In this document: piece after piece, positions 8,718 to 17,929 of the stretch
Numbering within the stretch: the first letter of the stretch is position 1
Layout of the letters: every line of letters begins with the position of its first letter
Translations under genes and position numbers: made by a program
Notes under the pieces: model-generated
Told to the model about the DNA's origin: nothing
Databases searched by the model: none
Seen by the model: the letters and a program-made list of their open reading frames with translations, nothing else
Origin: Laceyella tengchongensis
Lineage (GTDB): Bacteria; Bacillota; Bacilli; Thermoactinomycetales; Thermoactinomycetaceae
Length of the DNA stretch: 64,000 bases
Reading direction: 5' to 3'
Assembly (NCBI RefSeq): GCF_900182735.1
Contig: NZ_FXTU01000002.1
Location: forward strand, 248,001 to 312,000

Positions 8718-10481
8718 TCATTTTACGCCGTCCGCATACTGGTTTCGTTCGACTTTGCGAATCGGCAGGGCTTTCTCCAAGATGCTTTTGGCGACGGGAG
8801 CGGCTACCGTACCGCCTGACGCCTCTCCACCTTCCACAAACGGCTCATCAATGGCCACATAGACAACCAGGTCGGGATGGTCATAAGGAGCAAAACCAAT
8901 GAATGAGACCATATGCTTGCCTTTCAAATATCCATTGCCGGCAGGGTCCGGCTTTTGGGCTGTGCCTGTTTTGCCGGCTACGCGATAGCCTGCCAAATCA
9001 GCCTTAGTTCCCGTTCCACTGCGCACCACTTCACGCAACAGCTCACGGGCCTTTTTGGCCGTCGACTCCTGAATAATACGTTTACTCTCGGGCTTGACCA
9101 CTTTCACTTTGCGTTTAAGCTGAGGTTCCCACACCTCTTTCAAGACATGGGGTTTAATCCATTTTCCGCCGTTGGCCACAGCGGAAATAGCAGCAACCTG
9201 TTGAATCGGGGTGACAGATACACCTTGCCCGAAAGATGTGGCGGCCAATTCTGCCGGATAGAGGTCACGACCAAAAAACACGCCCCGTGCCTCTGCCGGA
9301 AGATCGATTCCGGTCTTTTTACCAAATCGCTCGGTAATCTTGCCGAAGCCGAACCGGTCAATGTAATCAGCCAGTTTCTTGGGCCCCAACGCCTTGCCCA
9401 GCAGAACAAATGCCACATTGCTCGATTGCTTGACACCTTCCCGGAAGCTGATCTCCCCCCATCCGGTGCCATTCCAATCGCGAATGATTTGGCCAGCGAT
9501 ATTGATCGCACCCGATTGGAAAGTCTTGTTTGCGTTGAAGATCCCCTCTTCAATCGCCGCGGCCAATGTCACGATTTTAAAGGTTGACCCCGGTTCGAAT
9601 TGGCTTTCAATCGCTCGGTTGGTCCGATTTTCGTCATTCAATGTGGATGCGTACGAGTTTGAATCAAATGTCGGTCGGCTGGCCATGGCCAAAATCTCGC
9701 CAGTGTGAGGATCTGCTACAATTGCCGTTCCGCCTTTGGCTTGATAATTTGTGATCGCTTCTTCCAGCTCCAATTCGACCTGCGATTGAATTTGAGAATC
9801 AATAGTAAGTACGAGATCTTTCCCTTGTTGCGGCGGTTGGTTTTGATCTGGCGTGTCCGAAATCATCATGCCATTTTTCGCCTTGAGATATTTGACATAG
9901 CCCGCTTCGCCACGCAACAGCTTGTCATATACCTGCTCGACGCCGCCGACGGCTTTGCCATCCACATTCACAAACCCCAAAAGATGCGCAGCTGTTGAAC
10001 GGGTATACTGACGCATTGTTGTTGAAAAGGCATAAATACCATGGATCTTCCCTTTTTCCCGCAACGCTACGACTTGACGGTATACGTTTTCGGGATATTT
10101 GTATTTGCCTTTGTCCCTAAGCTCAACTGAACTATCTTTCACGCTCAATTTGCGAATCAACACATCCCGGTCGATCCCCAGAATGGGCGACAGCGCATTT
10201 GCCGTCCCCTTCACATCTTTGACTTTGCTTGTATCGGCAACAAAATAGTAAGCGTCCACTTCCCATGCTAATGGTTGTCCCTTGGTTCGGTCATAGATAC
10301 TGCCACGCTTCGGCTTGATCTTTTCTGATTTGATCCACTCTTCTTTCGCCTGAGCCAACAGCTCATCATGGTTAAAGGTTTGCAACCAAAACAGGCGGAA
10401 AATCAGCACAACCAAACAGAGCAACCATAGGAGTCCGATCAGAAGAGAACGCTCTTTGCTCTTCTTAATCAGCGAGCCCAT
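8718..10481 (-). CDS. pbpB: class B penicillin-binding protein of the divisome (PBP2B/FtsI-like)
   Basis: Septal transpeptidase working with FtsW. One N-terminal helix (residues ~12-34), pedestal domain, then transpeptidase motifs S299-TFK, S353-SN and KTGT (about residue 515). It ends shortly after the catalytic domain, so it has no PASTA repeats, whereas B. subtilis PBP2B carries two. Its position after ftsL and ahead of spoVD supports the division role rather than a second sporulation enzyme. 587 residues. Confidence 0.9.
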   Translation of the reverse strand: MGSLIKKSKERSLLIGLLWLLCLVVLIFRLFWLQTFNHDELLAQAKEEWIKSEKIKPKRGSIYDRTKGQPLAWEVDAYYFVADTSKVKDVKGTANALSPILGIDRDVLIRKLSVKDSSVELRDKGKYKYPENVYRQVVALREKGKIHGIYAFSTTMRQYTRSTAAHLLGFVNVDGKAVGGVEQVYDKLLRGEAGYVKYLKAKNGMMISDTPDQNQPPQQGKDLVLTIDSQIQSQVELELEEAITNYQAKGGTAIVADPHTGEILAMASRPTFDSNSYASTLNDENRTNRAIESQFEPGSTFKIVTLAAAIEEGIFNANKTFQSGAINIAGQIIRDWNGTGWGEISFREGVKQSSNVAFVLLGKALGPKKLADYIDRFGFGKITERFGKKTGIDLPAEARGVFFGRDLYPAELAATSFGQGVSVTPIQQVAAISAVANGGKWIKPHVLKEVWEPQLKRKVKVVKPESKRIIQESTAKKARELLREVVRSGTGTKADLAGYRVAGKTGTAQKPDPAGNGYLKGKHMVSFIGFAPYDHPDLVVYVAIDEPFVEGGEASGGTVAAPVAKSILEKALPIRKVERNQYADGVK

Positions 10482-10548
10482 GATTCAGCCTCTCCCATCT
10501 ACGAATCCATTTCTTTGGTGATGCTGTTAGTCGATGAAATATCTCTCA

Positions 10549-10914
10549 TCATGGCCGAATCGACGGGAGGTATTTGGGGGCGGTCAATTCCAAGCCGTTG
10601 CTCTCCGCAAACTTTCGAATCCGCTCAACATCCGCCAGCTTTTTTTTCTCCGTCTCCAGTTTGAAATTGACCTTGTGCGCTTCTTCAATGGCCGCGTTCG
10701 TTTCTTGCAACGCCACATTCAATTCGTTGACTTTGGCATATTTGGACAAAACCACCAACGCTAACGCCACACAGACGATGACGCTAGACAGGTATAGCAA
10801 CTTTTCGCCCACCGTGACGGTAGTGCGGGGCGCTTTTTGTTTTTTGTCCCGCACTTTCGTATAAGGCTTCTCAAAGGGGCGGGCAACCGCAACGTTATAT
10901 TGATCCCGTCTCAT
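10549..10914 (-). CDS. ftsL: cell division protein FtsL
   Basis: Small bitopic divisome protein: 121 residues with a basic cytoplasmic N-terminus, one membrane helix at ~38-60 (LLYLSSVIVCVALALVVL) and an extracytoplasmic coiled coil (~65-105). It would bind FtsB/DivIC and recruit PBP2B. Sequence similarity in this family is low, so the call rests on size, topology and position between rsmH and pbpB. Confidence 0.9.
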   Translation of the reverse strand: MRRDQYNVAVARPFEKPYTKVRDKKQKAPRTTVTVGEKLLYLSSVIVCVALALVVLSKYAKVNELNVALQETNAAIEEAHKVNFKLETEKKKLADVERIRKFAESNGLELTAPKYLPSIRP

Positions 10915-10960
10915 ATATGAATCCTCCTCACGCTACCGACTTCTCCTTCATCCCTCTTTT

Positions 10961-11902
10961 TTATATTTTCTCTGCGACCCTCAATTTGGCAGAACGTGCT
11001 CTTGGATTTCTCTCTATTTCTTTATCTGTTGGTAAAAGCGGTTTCCTCGTGATGATCTTTAGCCGCGGTGTCTGTCCGCAGGTACAGACCGGAAAGGTAG
11101 GCGGACAAACGCATCCTTTGGCTTCTTCTAGAAAAAACTGCTTGCATATGCGATCTTCTAACGAATGGAATGTGATGACGCTGATTCGGCCTTGTGGGCG
11201 GAGAAGCCCGACCGAGTCGGCAAGCGCATCGCGAAACGCGTTCAATTCATCATTGACGGCGATACGGATCGCTTGAAATGAGCGTCGTGCAGGGTGTGGC
11301 CCCGTTCGGCGCGCTGGCGCGGGCACGGCTTGCTTGATGATGTCGACCAATTGCAGTGTGGTCGATATTGGCGCCTTGCTACGCTCTTTCACGATCATTT
11401 TAGCGATGCGGCGTGAAAACTTCTCTTCCCCGTATTCAAACAGGATGCGGACAAGCTCCTCTTCAGGCCACTCATTCACTACCTGATAGGCGCTCAACTC
11501 CTGCTCTTTGTCCATTCGCATGTCCAAGGGGGCTTCTTGGTGGTAGCTAAAACCTCTTTCTCCCTGATCCAATTGCGGAGAAGATACCCCCAGGTCAAAC
11601 AGTATGCCATCAACCGATTCAAATCCCAACCCTTTAACGGCACTGGAGATGTGCCGAAAATTGGTTTTGACCAAATGGAGCCGACAAGAAACGCCGACCA
11701 AGCGCTCCTCGGCATGATCAAGCGCCATCTGGTCTTGATCCAAACCGATCAGCGTGCCTGACGGACCCAGTTGCTCAGCAATGAGGCGACTGTGCCCCGC
11801 CCCGCCTAGCGTGCAGTCGACATACACCCCGTCCGGCTTCAGATTTAAACCAGCCACTGCTTCTTCTCGTAATACAGTTACATGTTCAAACACATTGTTC
11901 AT
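10961..11902 (-). CDS. rsmH: 16S rRNA (cytosine-1402 N4)-methyltransferase
   Basis: SAM-dependent methyltransferase acting on C1402 of 16S rRNA. 313 residues with the SAM motif TLGGAGHSRLI near residue 32, the segment GILFDLGVSSPQLD, and the C-terminal ITFHSLEDRI block. It starts 7 bases after the mraZ stop, the universal order in division clusters. Confidence 0.97.
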   Translation of the reverse strand: MNNVFEHVTVLREEAVAGLNLKPDGVYVDCTLGGAGHSRLIAEQLGPSGTLIGLDQDQMALDHAEERLVGVSCRLHLVKTNFRHISSAVKGLGFESVDGILFDLGVSSPQLDQGERGFSYHQEAPLDMRMDKEQELSAYQVVNEWPEEELVRILFEYGEEKFSRRIAKMIVKERSKAPISTTLQLVDIIKQAVPAPARRTGPHPARRSFQAIRIAVNDELNAFRDALADSVGLLRPQGRISVITFHSLEDRICKQFFLEEAKGCVCPPTFPVCTCGQTPRLKIITRKPLLPTDKEIERNPRARSAKLRVAEKI

Positions 11903-11909
11903 CCTTTGA

Positions 11910-12341
11910 CTACAGATCCAGATCTACTATGCTTTCTGCGATCTCATTAAATGATTCCTCGGAGCTCTCATAATACTCATCCCACCGCTCCTTGCACCAA
12001 ATCTCTACGCGTGAGGAGACGCCGATGATGACGCATTCCTTTGTCAGTTGAGCAAATTCGCGGAGATGGTTGGGTATGTTAACGCGGCCTTGTTTGTCCA
12101 ATTCCGCTTCACAAGCTCCTGAGAAAAAAAAGCGCGTAAATTTACGTGCATCTGCTTTGGTAAATGGAAGGGTTTTTAACTTCTGTTCTAATTGTTTCCA
12201 TTCGGATTGAGGGTATGCAAACAAACAGTGGTCCAATCCGCGGGTTATAACAAATGAATCGCCAAGTCCCTCTCTAAACTTGGCTGGCACAATGATCCGT
12301 CCTTTTTCATCGATATTGTGCCGAAATTCACCCATGAACAT
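11910..12341 (-). CDS. mraZ: transcriptional regulator MraZ
   Basis: DNA-binding ring-forming regulator of the division cluster, first gene of the operon. 143 residues with two tandem AbrB-like half domains, marked by DEKGRIIVPAKFRE (~residue 11) and DKQGRVNIPNHLRE (~residue 82). It normally binds repeats in its own promoter. The run of GGGAGTG/GGGAAG-like units between the -10 element and the start (12342-12400) could be such repeats, though spacing is irregular. Confidence 0.97.
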   Translation of the reverse strand: MFMGEFRHNIDEKGRIIVPAKFREGLGDSFVITRGLDHCLFAYPQSEWKQLEQKLKTLPFTKADARKFTRFFFSGACEAELDKQGRVNIPNHLREFAQLTKECVIIGVSSRVEIWCKERWDEYYESSEESFNEIAESIVDLDL

Positions 12342-12405
12342 CCCACTGTCACTCCCCTCTCTCCCCCTTCCCTACCACTTCCCTCCACTTTCCACCACAT
12401 TGGTA

Positions 12406-12414
12406 ATTATACCA
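12406..12414 (-). promoter_or_regulatory. extended -10 promoter of the division cluster
   Basis: TGGTATAAT on the minus strand gives a consensus -10 with an upstream TGn extension. No good -35 is visible at 17 bases; the spacer runs into the ahcY terminator. It lies 65 bases upstream of mraZ. Confidence 0.6.
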
Positions 12415-12424
12415 CACGCCCATT

Positions 12425-12453
12425 AAAAAATCCTGCACTCATGTGCAGGATTT
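12425..12453 (-). terminator. Rho-independent terminator after ahcY
   Basis: Perfect 8-bp stem TCCTGCAC/GTGCAGGA with a 4-base loop and a six-T tail on the minus strand. Confidence 0.85.
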
Positions 12454-12480
12454 AACAGCCCGATTTACATCATTTTCCAT

Positions 12481-13743
12481 TTATTCTAGTTCCCAGCTAG
12501 CCAGGTATTTTTCCTGCGCCGGGGTCAAACTGTCGATTTGGACACCGTTAGCCTCCAAGAAGTACCGGGAGACTTGCTCATCGATTTGGTACGGTACATC
12601 CAGCACGCGCGGACCGATCTGTTCATGGTTCTCCGCCACGTACAACAGCGAGAGCGCTTGGAGAGCAAAGGTCATGTCCATGATTTCCGCTGGATGTCCA
12701 TCACCCGCGGCCAAGTTGACCAAACGCCCTTCAGCGAGCAGGTATAGCTTCCGCCCGTCGGCAAGGGTGTACTCTTCAATGTCCTTGCGTACCGTTTGTT
12801 TGCTGACGCTCATTTGCTCCAGCGCTTCTACATCGATTTCCACATTAAAATGGCCGGCATTGGCCAAAATCGCACCATGTTTCATCTCGCGGAGATGGTC
12901 GGCGTTCACCACGTTTTTGTTGCCGGTGGTGGTCACGAAATAATCCCCTTGCTTCGCCGCTTCGCTCATCGGCATGACCAGGTATCCGTCCATGTACGCC
13001 TCAGTCGCTTTAATTGGATCAACTTCGGTCACAATGACGCGAGCCCCAAGCCCTTTGGCCCGCATAGCCACGCCGCGTCCACACCAGCCGTAGCCGACCA
13101 CGACGACGGTTTTGCCGGCGACCACCAAGTTGGTGGTGCGATTGATTCCGTCCCACACCGATTGGCCCGTTCCATACCGGTTGTCAAACAAGAATTTAGA
13201 GCAAGCGTCATTAACGGCAATCATCGGGAACCGCAACTCTTTTGCTTTTTCCAACGCGCGTAGGCGCAATATGCCCGTCGTGGTTTCTTCGCAACCGCCT
13301 TTAACATTCTCCAGGAGGTCAGGGCGCTCACTATGCAGGATTCCCACAAGGTCTCCGCCATCATCAATTATGTAATCCGGCTTTTCTTCCAAGGTTTTGA
13401 TCAGGTGTTCTTTGTATTCTTCCGGCGTGGGATCGTATTTAGCATGAACGGTGACCCCCGCTACCGCCAGTGCCGCCGCAATATCATCTTGGGTAGAAAG
13501 CGGATTGCTCCCGGTGATGATCACTTCTGCACCAGCGTCGCGAATCAATTCGGCCAGGCAAGCGGTTTTCGCTTCCAAATGCAAAGAGATCGCTACTTTT
13601 TTGCCAGCCAGAGGCTTCTCCACCGATAACCGTTCGCGCAAGCGGTTTAACACGGGCATGTGTTCCTTGGCCCAATCCATTTTCAGGCGTCCCGCCGGAG
13701 CTAGGTTAACATCGCGGATGGTGCTTTTATCCAAACTATTCAT
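12481..13743 (-). CDS. ahcY: adenosylhomocysteinase
   Basis: NAD-dependent hydrolysis of S-adenosylhomocysteine to adenosine and homocysteine, recycling the product of SAM-dependent methylation. 420 residues, with the NAD loop VVGYGWCGRG near residue 215, SGSNPLSTQDD and the LVNLAAGDGHPAEIMD block. The start at 13743 is preferred to 13764 because GAGGAGGAGCGAC precedes it. B. subtilis instead uses MtnN and LuxS, so this is a lineage difference. The gene is monocistronic, with its own promoter and terminator. Confidence 0.96.
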   Translation of the reverse strand: MNSLDKSTIRDVNLAPAGRLKMDWAKEHMPVLNRLRERLSVEKPLAGKKVAISLHLEAKTACLAELIRDAGAEVIITGSNPLSTQDDIAAALAVAGVTVHAKYDPTPEEYKEHLIKTLEEKPDYIIDDGGDLVGILHSERPDLLENVKGGCEETTTGILRLRALEKAKELRFPMIAVNDACSKFLFDNRYGTGQSVWDGINRTTNLVVAGKTVVVVGYGWCGRGVAMRAKGLGARVIVTEVDPIKATEAYMDGYLVMPMSEAAKQGDYFVTTTGNKNVVNADHLREMKHGAILANAGHFNVEIDVEALEQMSVSKQTVRKDIEEYTLADGRKLYLLAEGRLVNLAAGDGHPAEIMDMTFALQALSLLYVAENHEQIGPRVLDVPYQIDEQVSRYFLEANGVQIDSLTPAQEKYLASWELE

Positions 13744-13790
13744 GTCGCTCCTCCTCAAATGCATGCGTTACTTTATTCACCAACAGATAT

Positions 13791-13818
13791 ATTATACATC
13801 AAGTAATCCCATTAACAA
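13791..13818 (-). promoter_or_regulatory. predicted promoter for ahcY
   Basis: TTGTTA, 16-base spacer, TATAAT on the minus strand, about 48 bases before the ahcY start. No SAH riboswitch-like leader fits in the short 5' region. Confidence 0.55.
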
Positions 13819-13825
13819 ATTCGGA

Positions 13826-15466
13826 TTATAAGAACATACAATAATGCACATGCCGCCGCCCTTCGCCGACCAGCGGGGTTTCCAACAGGCGGTGTAGCCA
13901 ATCCAATCCCCAAGCGTTCCAAAGGGAAAGGAAGTTATACACCCGTTCTTGCAATTTGCCGTCAGGCGTGACGGCCAGCGACAGCTCCTCCCAATGGCGC
14001 AATTCAACCTGGTGTTTCTCCCGCACGGCTCTCTCAGCGAAATGCTGGTAATACTCTACTTGCGCCAAAATTTTGCCCAGGTTCTTTTGCCCGATTTCCC
14101 GCGTATTTCTGCCAATCCCCTGCTCCAGATCATTTATCAGCGCCTCGTATTCCTGCTCGATGATCTGTTTGGCCGTGGCAAAGCGTTCCGCAAGTGCAAA
14201 GGGTACCCGCTCTGCTAACCACGCTTCCCGTTTGTCATCGAGGCCGGCCAGCACATCTGTCACAGAAAGCCCGAACTCATTCATGCGCTTTTGCACCCTG
14301 CGGTCCAGAATCGTCACCTGTAGGCGGGGTAGCACGATCGGCATGCGCAAACCCACTTGTGCAAAGGCTTGCTTGAGCAAACCCCAATAAGCCACTTCAC
14401 CGGGCCCACCCACAAAATAAAGAGTTGGAAATAGATATTCCTGCATCAATGGCCGGGTGATAACGTTATTGCTCAATCGCTCCGGCGCCTCGTGCGCGAT
14501 GTTGACCAGTTCGGCTTGCGTCAACCGCGTTTCGCCGTTTTTTGTTACCCAGCCTCCCACACCGCGGTACAAGGCTTGCCGTTCACCCGCTTCCAGTAAA
14601 AACAGATTCCCTTGCCCATCTTGCAAATGTACTGGTTCGGTAAGGCCGGACGCCACCAATCCGGCGCTCGCTTGTTGCACCCGCTCTTGAATTGATGCGC
14701 TTTGATCAATCAAAACAGTGAAAAACGACGCTTCCAAGCGGCGCAAGCCAGGATCAGCCGAGTCGATCAACAGAAGCCCTTCCCGACCGAACAGGCGGTG
14801 CATGATCCGTGCGAAATGCCGTGTCCAGCCGACGGGGCCCTCCAATAACTCTTGCATCTCCTCCAGCCATTCCCGTTTCGCCGCACCGTCCCCCATGATC
14901 TGGGTCAATGTTTGCAGGTAGGCTGACATCTCCTCTGGTTGCATCATTTGCATGGACACGGGTTGCTTGCCTGACAGCGGCCCCGTCCATTCCACTTTGG
15001 TCAAGCCGTCATGGCGGTCATGCACATGGATGTGATTCACTTCTTCGCTGTCGTGGTCTTCACCCGCAATCCAAAACACCGGAATGACAGGGCGCCCTAA
15101 TCGGGCTTCTTCCTGTTTCGCCAACTGGATCAGTGTGATCGCTTTATACAAGGTATACAATGGGCCAGTCATCAACCCCGCCTGTTGCCCACCGATAACA
15201 ACCAAGCTTTTGGGATCTGCCAAGCGGGTCAGGTTGCGCTCGACAACCGGATGCAACAGCTCTGGAGTGTGATACGCCCGTATGACCTCGGCCAGCTCGG
15301 CCCGATCTGCACCGCGCCACTCCCGCTCAATGTATTCCAATCGACTCGAAACGCTACATTCATCCCATGGATTATACTCATAAAAAGCCCGCACCCATTC
15401 GTCATCAGCTAGATAACGCTCCATAAACGGGTTGCCAACGGGTAGCCTGCTCGCTTTGATTTCCAT
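13826..15466 (-). CDS. bshC: bacillithiol biosynthesis cysteine-adding enzyme BshC
   Basis: Joins cysteine to GlcN-malate in the last step of bacillithiol synthesis. 546 residues, the usual length, with the family segments VVIGGQQAGLMTGPLYTLYK (~92-111) and VFWIAGEDHDSEEVNH. The Rossmann core is followed by a long C-terminal coiled coil. In B. subtilis the homologue (yllA) lies just before mraZ; here ahcY separates them. Bacillithiol is typical of Bacillales and supports the taxonomic call. Confidence 0.95.
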   Translation of the reverse strand: MEIKASRLPVGNPFMERYLADDEWVRAFYEYNPWDECSVSSRLEYIEREWRGADRAELAEVIRAYHTPELLHPVVERNLTRLADPKSLVVIGGQQAGLMTGPLYTLYKAITLIQLAKQEEARLGRPVIPVFWIAGEDHDSEEVNHIHVHDRHDGLTKVEWTGPLSGKQPVSMQMMQPEEMSAYLQTLTQIMGDGAAKREWLEEMQELLEGPVGWTRHFARIMHRLFGREGLLLIDSADPGLRRLEASFFTVLIDQSASIQERVQQASAGLVASGLTEPVHLQDGQGNLFLLEAGERQALYRGVGGWVTKNGETRLTQAELVNIAHEAPERLSNNVITRPLMQEYLFPTLYFVGGPGEVAYWGLLKQAFAQVGLRMPIVLPRLQVTILDRRVQKRMNEFGLSVTDVLAGLDDKREAWLAERVPFALAERFATAKQIIEQEYEALINDLEQGIGRNTREIGQKNLGKILAQVEYYQHFAERAVREKHQVELRHWEELSLAVTPDGKLQERVYNFLSLWNAWGLDWLHRLLETPLVGEGRRHVHYCMFL

Positions 15467-15525
15467 ATGTGACTCCTTCTTTATCGTATACTTTGCTTAC
15501 CTTTCTATAGTATATCACGAAAAGT

Positions 15526-16923
15526 TCATAGAACGGGACGCTGAAATCGCACCAACATGCTGAGAAAAACGCCTGCGAGCGATGCAAAGGCCGAAAACCA
15601 ATAGACACTTGACACTCCCGCGGCAACCACTTGCGGAGGCAAGGCCACATCCGCTGTCCAAAACAACAGCCGGGCATCAGCCGCGGTGAAAATTCGGCTC
15701 ACGGTGAGAAGGCCGATCGCTCCCCCCGCCACGCGAAACATCCCCAACGCCATCATGCCGCTGCGCATGCGTCGATTGGGCATCCAAGCAAACAGCGGCT
15801 GATGAACGGGCGCAGCTAGCACAAAACTCAGGCCGAAACTAAGCAAACCAAACGCGGTGAATGACCAGACAAACGGCGGGTTTAACGCCAAAGCGAGAAA
15901 AGACAGTGCACTCAATCCATACCCGAACACTGCCGTCCACCGAAAGCCCCATGCTCTCGCCACCGACTGCACCAATGACAGTGCAAACAAAGAGCAAAGC
16001 AACAAGTAACTGAACAATGCGCCAGCAGTGATATGATCAAATCCGTAACTGTACGCAGCCCAAAAAGGTACTAGCACGAACCCCGTCCAAATGAATCCAG
16101 ATAGTCCGGCTTGGCCGTACAGAAGCCAAAACCGCCAATTGGCGAAAAGATGCGGTTCAAAAAACGGTTGGTTTTTTTGCCGTTCCACCATCAACAACGG
16201 AACAATCATTCCCACGCCCATGATCCACAAAGGTAACACATCCGGTTGCGCGATAGCACGCCATCCACCCAACAAATCCGTCTTCGTCAATCCAGCCATG
16301 ACGAAAAACAAGATCAGCCCGAAAAAGAAAATGGACGCCCCTCCGGTAGCGCGCATTCGTTGAGGGCGGTCGGAACAAACCCATCTGCGGGATACGGCAA
16401 ACAAAGCCACGCCTCCCAACCCGTGGAACAAAAAGGCGAACCGCCATCCGAGCAACTCAATAAGTCCTGAAACCAACCACGGGGTGGCAGCCACCGCGCT
16501 CCCCAACACCAACATGGCCATCCATTGCCATTGTCGATTTTGTTGAGCCATGATGCGACGAACCTGCGCGGAAATATAGGGAATGGCACCACCTATGCCC
16601 ACTGCTTGAATGATTCTTCCACACATCAAGCACATCCAAGACTTGACCGTGAACACCATCCACGTTCCCACAAACAAAAGCCCCAGCGCGACATGCAATA
16701 TTTTCATGCGTCCTATGCTCATCGCCGCATTTTCCATCACCGGCAAAGCCATGGAAAAAACAGCAAGGTGCAACGAGATGGTCCACACTCCCCAATGAAT
16801 GGGCACATGATACTCACTCATCACAAAAGGCAAGGCCGGAGCCAGGATGATCGCATCGATGGTGATCGCAACCATCGCCACTATATACGTTTCTAACGTG
16901 AACCGTTTAAAACGTGTCAACAT
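15526..16923 (-). CDS. MFS transporter, 14-helix type likely
   Basis: Major facilitator transporter of unknown substrate: 465 residues with about 12-14 hydrophobic helices. Motifs resembling drug/H+ antiporters of the DHA2 group are visible (GRIIQAVGIGGAIPYISA near residue 100). The start at 16923 has GGAGGGAGT before it; an alternative TTG at 16950 would add nine residues and has no ribosome site. It begins 28 bases after panE ends. No substrate can be inferred from sequence. Confidence 0.8.
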   Translation of the reverse strand: MLTRFKRFTLETYIVAMVAITIDAIILAPALPFVMSEYHVPIHWGVWTISLHLAVFSMALPVMENAAMSIGRMKILHVALGLLFVGTWMVFTVKSWMCLMCGRIIQAVGIGGAIPYISAQVRRIMAQQNRQWQWMAMLVLGSAVAATPWLVSGLIELLGWRFAFLFHGLGGVALFAVSRRWVCSDRPQRMRATGGASIFFFGLILFFVMAGLTKTDLLGGWRAIAQPDVLPLWIMGVGMIVPLLMVERQKNQPFFEPHLFANWRFWLLYGQAGLSGFIWTGFVLVPFWAAYSYGFDHITAGALFSYLLLCSLFALSLVQSVARAWGFRWTAVFGYGLSALSFLALALNPPFVWSFTAFGLLSFGLSFVLAAPVHQPLFAWMPNRRMRSGMMALGMFRVAGGAIGLLTVSRIFTAADARLLFWTADVALPPQVVAAGVSSVYWFSAFASLAGVFLSMLVRFQRPVL

Positions 16924-16951
16924 ACTCCCTCCAGCGTGTTCAACATCCAAT

Positions 16952-17860
16952 CTACGCTTCTTTGTCCTGAACCCGTCGCATCAACTCTGCATTGACGGGG
17001 GTGGGGATGCCCCATTTGGCGCCTAGTTCCGCCACCGCCCCATTGATATGGGCAATTTCCGTCTTCCGTCCTCGCTTCATATCCTGCAACATAGACGAGT
17101 GGTTGCGAGCGGTCAAACGAATGACCCGTTCCACCCTTTCCTTCACAGCGGCTGGGTCAAGCCGGACGCCTTCCGCGCGGGCAACGCGAACCGTCTCTTC
17201 AATGATCGCCCGCTTCATTTGTTCGTACCGCGGATGTCCCACTTCGCCGTTTGGCACGTCCTCCAATGCCGTCAAGGGATTGATGACGCAATTTACGGCT
17301 AGTTTTTCCCAGATCCGGACCAAAATGTCTGGATCCCATGCAATCTTTTGTTCCAGTTGCCATAAGCGCTCCAATGCGGGATGCGGTTCCCTGCGCGAAT
17401 CTGGATACGGGCCGACCCACGTTTCGCCGTTGCCGGTATGCGCCACCTGATTCACCCCCAACCGCAAAGCGCCTTCCGTGGTCACGGCCAAGTAGGTGCA
17501 AGCCTGTGCAGACAGTTTCTTGACTATTTCCCCATGCCCCCATCCATTCTGCCAAAACAAGACCTGCGTTTCCTCATGGGTCAAGGCCGCAATCACCGGG
17601 GTGACCGCCGGCAGATCCATTTGCTTCACCATGACGAACACACTGTCAGCTTTACCGGCTGGAAGGGATGAGCTGGCACACGCTTCTGCCGGCACGGTCC
17701 ATTCGCCGCCCGACAAGCTTTGCACGGTGATTCCCATCTTCTTTATTGTGGCGGCCTGGCTTTGCGTCCTCACAATCATTGTCACCGGAAAACCCGCCCG
17801 TGCCAATCGGGCACCCCACAAAAGCCCCAACGCGCCGCCACCGATGATGGCCGTTTTCAT
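16952..17860 (-). CDS. panE: 2-dehydropantoate 2-reductase
   Basis: NADPH-dependent reduction of ketopantoate to pantoate for coenzyme A synthesis. 302 residues from the start at 17860 (ribosome site GGAGGGGG), opening with the Rossmann motif IIGGGALGLLWG. The conserved lysine lies in KLAVNCVINPLTAL (~residue 176). A longer in-frame start at 17923 would run through the upstream terminator and is rejected. It corresponds to B. subtilis ylbQ, which also neighbours bshC. Confidence 0.9.
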   Translation of the reverse strand: MKTAIIGGGALGLLWGARLARAGFPVTMIVRTQSQAATIKKMGITVQSLSGGEWTVPAEACASSSLPAGKADSVFVMVKQMDLPAVTPVIAALTHEETQVLFWQNGWGHGEIVKKLSAQACTYLAVTTEGALRLGVNQVAHTGNGETWVGPYPDSRREPHPALERLWQLEQKIAWDPDILVRIWEKLAVNCVINPLTALEDVPNGEVGHPRYEQMKRAIIEETVRVARAEGVRLDPAAVKERVERVIRLTARNHSSMLQDMKRGRKTEIAHINGAVAELGAKWGIPTPVNAELMRRVQDKEA

Positions 17861-17881
17861 CTCGCCCCCTCCTCTCATATG

Positions 17882-17909
17882 AAAAAGGAGCCAACAGCTG
17901 AAGGCTCCT
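17882..17909 (-). terminator. terminator of the yng-type operon
   Basis: Stem AGGAGCC/GGCTCCT with a ~10-base loop followed by TTTTT on the minus strand, just after yngE. Confidence 0.8.
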
Positions 17910-17929
17910 CTTTTATCATACACATGTTA

